A DNA stretch of 64,000 bases from Papio anubis (taxonomy: Eukaryota > Chordata > Mammalia > Primates > Cercopithecidae), in assembly GCF_008728515.1 (NCBI RefSeq), contig NC_044996.1, positions 128,563,525 through 128,627,524 of the forward strand. The letters run 5' to 3'. Positions 59,690 through 64,000 of this stretch are shown here, piece after piece. The position numbers and the translations under genes are program-made. The notes beneath the pieces are model-generated. The model had not been told where the DNA came from, searched no databases, and was given only the letters and a program-made list of their open reading frames with translations. Position 1 is the first letter of the stretch, and each line of letters starts with the position of its first letter.

Positions 59690-59976
59690 TGGGCGGCTGC
59701 AGAACCCCAGAAATGGCCGGGGGAGGGGAGGGAATGTCAGACAGTCTCAGGGAAGGAAGATGGGGAGCGCGCACCCAGCACTGACTGGGCGAGGAGCTGA
59801 GCTGCGGAGGAGGCTGGTGTCCCCCGGGTACAAGGGCGTCGCCGCCATCCCCGGCTGCAGAGTTCTCTGACAACTGGCCGAGGCCTCCGGGTCCCTGGGG
59901 GCAGCCCTGTCGCCCAACTCGCAACCTCCGCCCCCGCACACTGCCCCACAGACCCGCAGGGACAAGAGGCGGAGGG

Positions 59977-59985
59977 ACCCACCTG
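59977..59985 (-). other. REPS2: REPS2 exon 1 splice donor
   Basis: On the minus strand the exon ends in CAG and the intron opens with GTGGGT, a near-consensus 5' splice site. It falls exactly after the LPAETLHQ residues, where the protein sequence I recall for REPS2 stops matching the genomic frame. Confidence 0.88.
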
Positions 59986-60237
59986 GTGCAGCGTCTCGGC
60001 TGGCAGCTGCGACGCCCGAAACAGGTCAGCCACGGGGCCGGCGGCTGCAGTGGCCGTGCCGGGGGCGACTCTGGCGGCCTCGGGAGGCCCAGACCCGGGG
60101 CCCCCGCCCGCGGCGCCGGCACAGCGCGCGAAGAGCTCGGAGTAGCACTGCTGCTCGCCCTCGCTCAGCAGCAGCGGTGGCGGCCCGGAGCCACAGCCCC
60201 CACCCGCCGCCGCCGCCGCCGCCGCTGCCGCCTCCAT
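59983..60237 (-). CDS. REPS2: REPS2 first coding exon (partial gene)
   Basis: First coding exon of REPS2 (RalBP1-associated Eps15-homology protein 2, also POB1). The family is known as a cytoplasmic adaptor in clathrin-dependent endocytosis of growth-factor receptors: its EH domain binds NPF-containing partners and its C-terminus binds RalBP1. The exon encodes 85 residues: Met-Glu, nine Ala coded mostly by GCG, a Gly-rich stretch, then LLLSEGEQQCYSELFARC and PVADLFRASQLPAETLHQ, which I recognise as the start of the first REPS2 EH domain. Reading runs from the ATG at 60,237 to codon CAG, where GTGGGT (59,982-59,977) gives a strong phase-0 splice donor. The open frame beyond the donor is intronic read-through. 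The start has G at +4 but C at -3, so its context is only moderate. The rest of the EH domain must lie in exon 2, which I do not see here. Identification rests on recalled protein sequence. Confidence 0.93.
60205..60237 (-). repeat. REPS2: GCG-coded polyalanine tract
   Basis: The REPS2 exon opens with nine consecutive Ala codons, nearly all GCG, interrupted by one GCA near the start. Human REPS2, as I recall it, has a longer Ala run, so length probably varies between species. Confidence 0.85.
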
Positions 60238-60271
60238 GGGACCAGCAAGGGGGCGCGGCGGAGCCCTGTCC

Positions 60272-60463
60272 CTAGCTGGGGTGCCGCTGCGTCCGCCACA
60301 GCCACCGGCTCCTCGGCCTCAGCCGCCGCCGCCGCCGCCGCCACCCCCACGCCCCGCAGCTGCCGCGCGGCCGCTTCCTCCCGGCGCGCGCCGGCCCCGC
60401 CCCCGGGCTTGAATGTTGTGCCTCAGCTGCGCCGCACATGGAGACAGGCGCGGAGCGGCCCAA
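60272..60463 (-). CDS. Possible upstream ORF in REPS2 leader
   Basis: A 63-codon frame opens at an ATG at 60,463, with an in-frame second ATG at 60,439. It stops at 60,272, 34 bases before the REPS2 start codon. It reads the GGC tract in the CGG register, giving a run of Arg, and has no recognisable domain. It matters only if transcription starts upstream of 60,439. GC-rich leaders often contain such frames by chance. Confidence 0.25.
   Translation of the reverse strand: MGRSAPVSMCGAAEAQHSSPGAGPARAGRKRPRGSCGAWGWRRRRRRLRPRSRWLWRTQRHPS
60322..60342 (-). repeat. (GGC)7 tract in REPS2 leader
   Basis: Seven perfect GCC units on the plus strand (GGC/CGG on the gene strand), 85 to 105 bases upstream of the REPS2 start codon. 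It is probably transcribed as 5' leader if the start site is near the GC boxes. Confidence 0.85.
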
Positions 60464-60520
60464 TCACAGCCTGAGATCTCACCGCGGCCCCGCCCCCGCC
60501 TCCCGCCTGCCCCGCCCAGC
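60380..60520 (-). promoter_or_regulatory. REPS2: REPS2 core promoter elements
   Basis: GC boxes of the form CCCCGCCC lie at 60,395-60,404, 60,488-60,500 and 60,510-60,517. A CCAATCA motif, an NF-Y type site usable in either orientation, lies at 60,460-60,466. A perfect 14-bp palindrome CCGGCGCGCGCCGG lies at 60,381-60,394. There is no TATA box at a suitable position. The transcription start cannot be fixed from sequence but should be within or just upstream of this block. Confidence 0.7.
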
Positions 60521-60640
60521 GCCAGGTAACTAACCCAGCGCGCTGCCTGCCCTCCGCGCGTCACCTGCTCCGCTGCCCAGGAAGGCGGGCCCCGTGCCTT
60601 TCCAAGCCTACCCTGCAAGGGAGCGGAGTCTTTGGCCATC

Positions 60641-61367
60641 CGCCCTGGTTGGGAAGGGCGCATCTAGACCCAACTAGAGAAAAGCTCTTTTCGGGGAGCG
60701 GGGAAGGTCGTGGTGTTTTTTCGCCAGAAGGCTGGGGCAAGTGTGGTGCCCACACCACGCCATGCCCTTTCCAGAAAACGGACAAGGCATGGAAAATTAG
60801 GTTTCCTTTCTTCCATAGCAGTAGTGCTTATGTCCTAAACAGCTGGAAGACACCGACGTCTGTACAAACAGGGTCCCACTGACGCCAAACTGTTCAGTGG
60901 GTATTGGAGTTAGGCCACCTCTTCAGACATGGCTCAAACCAGGAGTTGAGACTTCATAAGGAATAACATCGGTTACTCGTAAATACTAGAGTAGTAAAAG
61001 ACCCATTTTGCAGATCATTTTGTCCAAATCCTGCTTTTACATATGAGGAAACTGCCATGTTCACCTTCATTCCTTCAAAACTAGTTGAATATCTCGTATG
61101 TAGCAGATTTGTATGCTAAGGCCTGAAAATACAAACCTCAGTAACAGAGGATCCTCGCTCTCCACAGGAAGCACTTATTTTGGTAGTAAAACAGGAATTT
61201 TTTTTTAAGTACAAAACTTTTTCAAGCTCACGCCAAAAATCAATGCGAGAACCCACATCTTTCCATCCCTGTCCATGTCCTCCTCTCTCTCCATTCCTCC
61301 CTATCCTAAAGCATACACATTGTATTTTTCAAATGTGCTTGCTTCCCCCTGGCTAGTACTCTAGCCA
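60641..61367. other. REPS2 upstream flank, repeat-poor
   Basis: Single-copy-looking sequence upstream of the CpG island. Around 61,000-61,160 there are weak resemblances to old MIR/L2-type DNA (for example ATGAGGAAACTG). No exon or clear regulatory motif was found. Confidence 0.5.
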
Positions 61368-61673
61368 CTTTTTTTTTTTTTTTTTTTTGAGACGGAGTTT
61401 CAGTCTTGTTGCCCAGGCTATAGTTCAATGGCACAGTCTTGGCTCACTGCAACCTCCACCTCCCGGGTTCAAGCAATTATCCTGTCTCAGCCTCCCGAGT
61501 AGCTGGAATTACAGGCGCCTGCCACCATGACTGGCTAGTTTTTGTATTTTTAGTAGAGACGGGGTTTCACCATGTTTGTTAGGCTGGTCTCGAACTCCTG
61601 ACCTCAGGTGATCCACACCCCCCCCACCTCGGCCTCCCAAAGTGCTGGGATTACAGGCTTGAGCCACTTGAGC
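61368..61673 (-). mobile_element. AluS/Y
   Basis: Full reverse Alu. CTCTAGCCACTTTT occurs at 61,360-61,373 and 61,674-61,687 as its target-site duplication. Confidence 0.92.
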
Positions 61674-61701
61674 CCTCTAGCCACTTTTAAAAGAAAGTCC
61701 A

Positions 61702-62006
61702 GGCCGGGTGCGGTGGCTCATGCCCGTAATCCCAGCACTTTGGAAGGCCAAGGCAGGCAGATCACCTGAGTCCAGGAGTTCGAGATCAGCCTGGCCAACA
61801 TGGTGGAATCCCACCTCTACTAAAAATACAAAAACTAGCTGGGCCATGGTGGTGAGTGCCTGCAGTCCCAGCTACTTGGGAGGCTGAGGCAGGAGAATCA
61901 CTTGAACCTGAGAGATGGAGATTGCAGTGAGCCAAGATCACACCACTGCACTCCAGCCTGGGCAACAGAGCGAGACTCTGTCTCAAAGAGAGAGAGAGAG
62001 AGAGAC
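61702..62006 (+). mobile_element. AluS with (AG)n tail
   Basis: Full dimer whose tail is (AG)n at 61,986-62,004. It lies about 28 bases from the oppositely oriented Alu. Confidence 0.92.
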
Positions 62007-62224
62007 CAGAAAAGAAGCCACTGGAAAAAAAAAAAAAAGTCTGTCCCACCATTGCACTGGAAGTTCCAGCATCAGGTCCACATATCTGCATCTCTTTTCC
62101 AAAAATTATCTTTTTAAATGTCATTTTTCCTGGGAAGACCTGCAGAAATATATGCATGAAGCCTCACTGGGAAACACTAACCCAAAAGAAAACATCAGTC
62201 TAGGGTTAAGCACTAATAAAAAAT

Positions 62225-63835
62225 ATATTTTACTACAAAGAAAGCTACAAAACATTGATTTAAAAAATTGAAGAGGACATAAAAGCATGGAAAGGCATCC
62301 CATGCTCATGGATTGGAATAATTAATATTATTAAAATAACCATACTACCCAAAGAAATCTACATATTCACTGTGATCACTATGAAAATACCAATGACATT
62401 CTTCACAAAAATAGAAAAAAAAAATCCTAAAAATTGTATAAAACCACAAAAGACCCTGAATAGCCAAAGCAATCCTGAGCAATAAGAACAAAGCTGGAGG
62501 CATCACACTACCTGACTTCAAAATATACTACAAAGCTATGGTAACCAAAACAGCATGGTACTGACATAAAAAGAGATACATAAACCAATAGAACAGACTG
62601 GAGAACCCAGAAATAAACTCACACATTTACAGCCAACTGACTTCCAACAAACCACCAAGAAAATACATTGGGAAAGGACAGTCTTTACAATAAATGGTGC
62701 TGGGAAAACCAGATATCCATATGCAGAAGAATAAAACAAGACCTTTCTCTCTCTCACAGCATATACAAAAATCAACTGAAGATGTATTAAAAACTTAATC
62801 ATAAGACCTAAAACTGTAAAACTACTGGAAGAAAACACTGGGGAAATGCTTCAGGACATTGGTCTGGACAAGGATTTTATGGCTAAGACCTTGAAAGCAC
62901 AGGCCAAAAAAACAAAAATAAGCAAATGGGAATGTATTAAACTGAAAGGCTTCTGCACACCAAAGGAAACATCAACAGAATAAAAAGACAACCTGCAGAA
63001 TGGGAGAAAATATTTGCAAACTATTCATCCAACAAGAGACTGATACCCAGAATATAGAAGGAACTCAACTCAACAGCAAAAAAAATAATAATAATCCCAT
63101 TAAAAAGTGGGCAAAGGATCTGCATAAACATTTCTCAAAATAATACATACAGATAGCCAACAGGTATATGAAAACATGCTCAACATCATTTATCATCAGG
63201 AAAATGCAAATCAAAACCACAGTGAGATATCATCTCAGTCCATATATAAGAGAAAAGGAAAGTCTTATACACTGTTAAGAATACAGATTAGTACTGCCCT
63301 TATAGAAAACAGTGTGGACGTTTCTCAAAAAACTAAAAACAGAACTACTATATGATCCAGCAATCCCACTACTGGGCATTTATTCAAAGGAAAGGAAATC
63401 AGTAATTAAAGAGATACCTGCACCCCCATGTTTATTGCAGCACTATTCACAATAGCCAAGATATGGATCAACCTAAGTGTCCATCAACAGTGCGTGGATA
63501 AAGAAAATGTGTTATATATACACAATGGAATACTATTCAGCCATAAAAAAGAATGAAATCCTGTCACTTGCAGCAACATGGATGGAACTGAAGGTCATTG
63601 TGTTAAGTGAAATAAGCCAGACACAGAAAGACAAACATCACATGTTCTTACTCATATGTGAGAGCTGAAAAAGTTGATCTCATGGAAGTAGAGTGATAGC
63701 TATCAGAGCCTGTGAAGGGTGGGCTGGAGGATGAAGGGAGGTTAGCTAATGGTTACAAAAATACAGTTAAAAGGAGTAAAATCTAGTGTTTGATAGCATA
63801 GTAGGGTGAGTATAATTAACAATTTATTGTATATT
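62225..63835 (+). mobile_element. L1PB/MA fragment
   Basis: ORF2 C-terminal half (AACAAAGCTGGAGGCATCAC, CATGGAACAGACTGG-like and AATGGAATACTATTCAGCC) plus the start of the 3' UTR, in plus orientation. Stops and frameshifts throughout, although a 63-codon ORF2 end remains open at 63,477-63,668. Confidence 0.9.
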
Positions 63836-63844
63836 TCTTGTTTC

Positions 63845-64000
63845 CTGAGACAGGGTCTCAATCTGTCACCCAGGCTGGAGTGCAGTGGTACAATCACGGC
63901 TCACTGCAGCCTCGACCTCCTGGGCTCTAGCAATTCTCCTACCTCAGTCTCCTGAGTAACTAGGACTGTAGGCGTGCACCACCATGCCCAGCTAATTTTT
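63845..64000 (-). mobile_element. Alu, cut by window end
   Basis: Start of a reverse Alu (GAGACAGGGTCTCAATCTG to CCCAGCTAATTTTT). Confidence 0.88.

Larger units (their letters stand above)
1..59982 (-). other. REPS2: REPS2 intron 1 (3' part outside window)
   Basis: Inferred intron running leftward from the exon 1 donor to the window edge. I saw no exon 2 sequence (the rest of the EH domain) on the minus strand. No other convincing host exon was found, although an exon shorter than about 40 codons could be missed by eye. Long open frames in this interval come from L1, Alu or other repeats. High L1 content fits an X-linked intron. Confidence 0.75.
59690..60640. promoter_or_regulatory. REPS2: CpG island over REPS2 promoter and exon 1
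   Basis: An abrupt change from AT-rich DNA to very GC-rich, CpG-dense sequence. It spans the first part of intron 1, the coding exon, the leader and the upstream GC-box region. It is the only CpG island in the window and marks a TATA-less promoter typical of a broadly expressed gene. On the X it would be a candidate for methylation on the inactive copy. Confidence 0.92.

Noticed and set aside
59737..59982. Extension of the REPS2 frame beyond LHQ
   Set aside because: The residues after Q85 do not fit the known protein and follow a consensus GTGGGT donor, so this is intron read-through.
1..59982. Presence of REPS2 exon 2 in the window
   Set aside because: I looked for the continuation of the EH domain on the minus strand and found none. 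A short exon could be missed by eye, so this is a negative of moderate strength.
59565..60122. 185-codon minus-strand frame overlapping the CpG island
   Set aside because: It is a different register of REPS2 exon 1 running on into the intron. The recognised EH-domain residues are in the other frame and a good donor ends the exon at 59,983.
59986..60474. 162-codon plus-strand frame rich in Ala, Arg and Pro
   Set aside because: Antisense to REPS2 exon 1 and leader in GC-rich DNA, where stop codons are scarce. No domain and no splice or promoter evidence.

Overview
The window is primate nuclear DNA, and the repeats point to an Old World monkey. Four AluY copies share changes I associate with monkey AluYR lineages (CTCAAGCC near the 5' end, CCGAGACGG, GGGCGAGGTGGC). 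The young L1 at 36-41.6 kb has an ORF1 N-terminal half unlike the human-specific L1 family. No prokaryotic, viral-genome or CRISPR structure is present.

One host gene is recognisable. On the minus strand the CpG island at about 59.7-60.65 kb holds the promoter, 5' leader and first coding exon (85 codons, ending in a clean CAG|GTGGGT donor) of REPS2, an EH-domain endocytic adaptor that binds RalBP1. REPS2 lies at Xp22 in humans, so this is most likely X-chromosomal DNA. Everything to the left (1-59,982) would be REPS2 intron 1, about 60 kb or more, with exon 2 outside the window. Everything to the right (60.65-64 kb) is upstream flank.

The intron and flank are dominated by transposable elements. 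There are about 32 Alu pieces on both strands. Old L1M/L1PB fragments lie at 4.0, 10.9, 14.6-17.3, 23.2, 29.4, 29.9, 31.1, 32.4-34.1, 43.6-47.1, 54.5, 56.3-57.4 and 62.2-63.8 kb. One young L1 (35,968-41,647) keeps intact ORF1 and ORF2. MaLR LTRs of THE1/MST and MLT1 type, degraded ERV1-like LTR pieces, two MER20 copies, several hAT- or Tigger-type DNA transposons, MIR/L2 pieces and microsatellites make up most of the rest. The longest repeat-poor stretch (57.74-59.69 kb) adjoins exon 1.

Noteworthy structures: (1) a diverged direct duplication inside the intron (12.7-13.2 and 20.4-20.8 kb) with a 104-bp ungapped core that is about 95% identical; (2) an inverted repeat with arms of about 160 bp at 9,109-10,037; (3) a coding-intact L1 that is 5'-truncated, carries an apparent 3' transduction and is bounded by a perfect 14-bp target-site duplication; (4) a GGC tract in the REPS2 leader next to a GCG-coded polyalanine tract. 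Family names and recalled protein facts come from memory. All alignments were made by eye and boundaries are approximate unless a target-site duplication is given.
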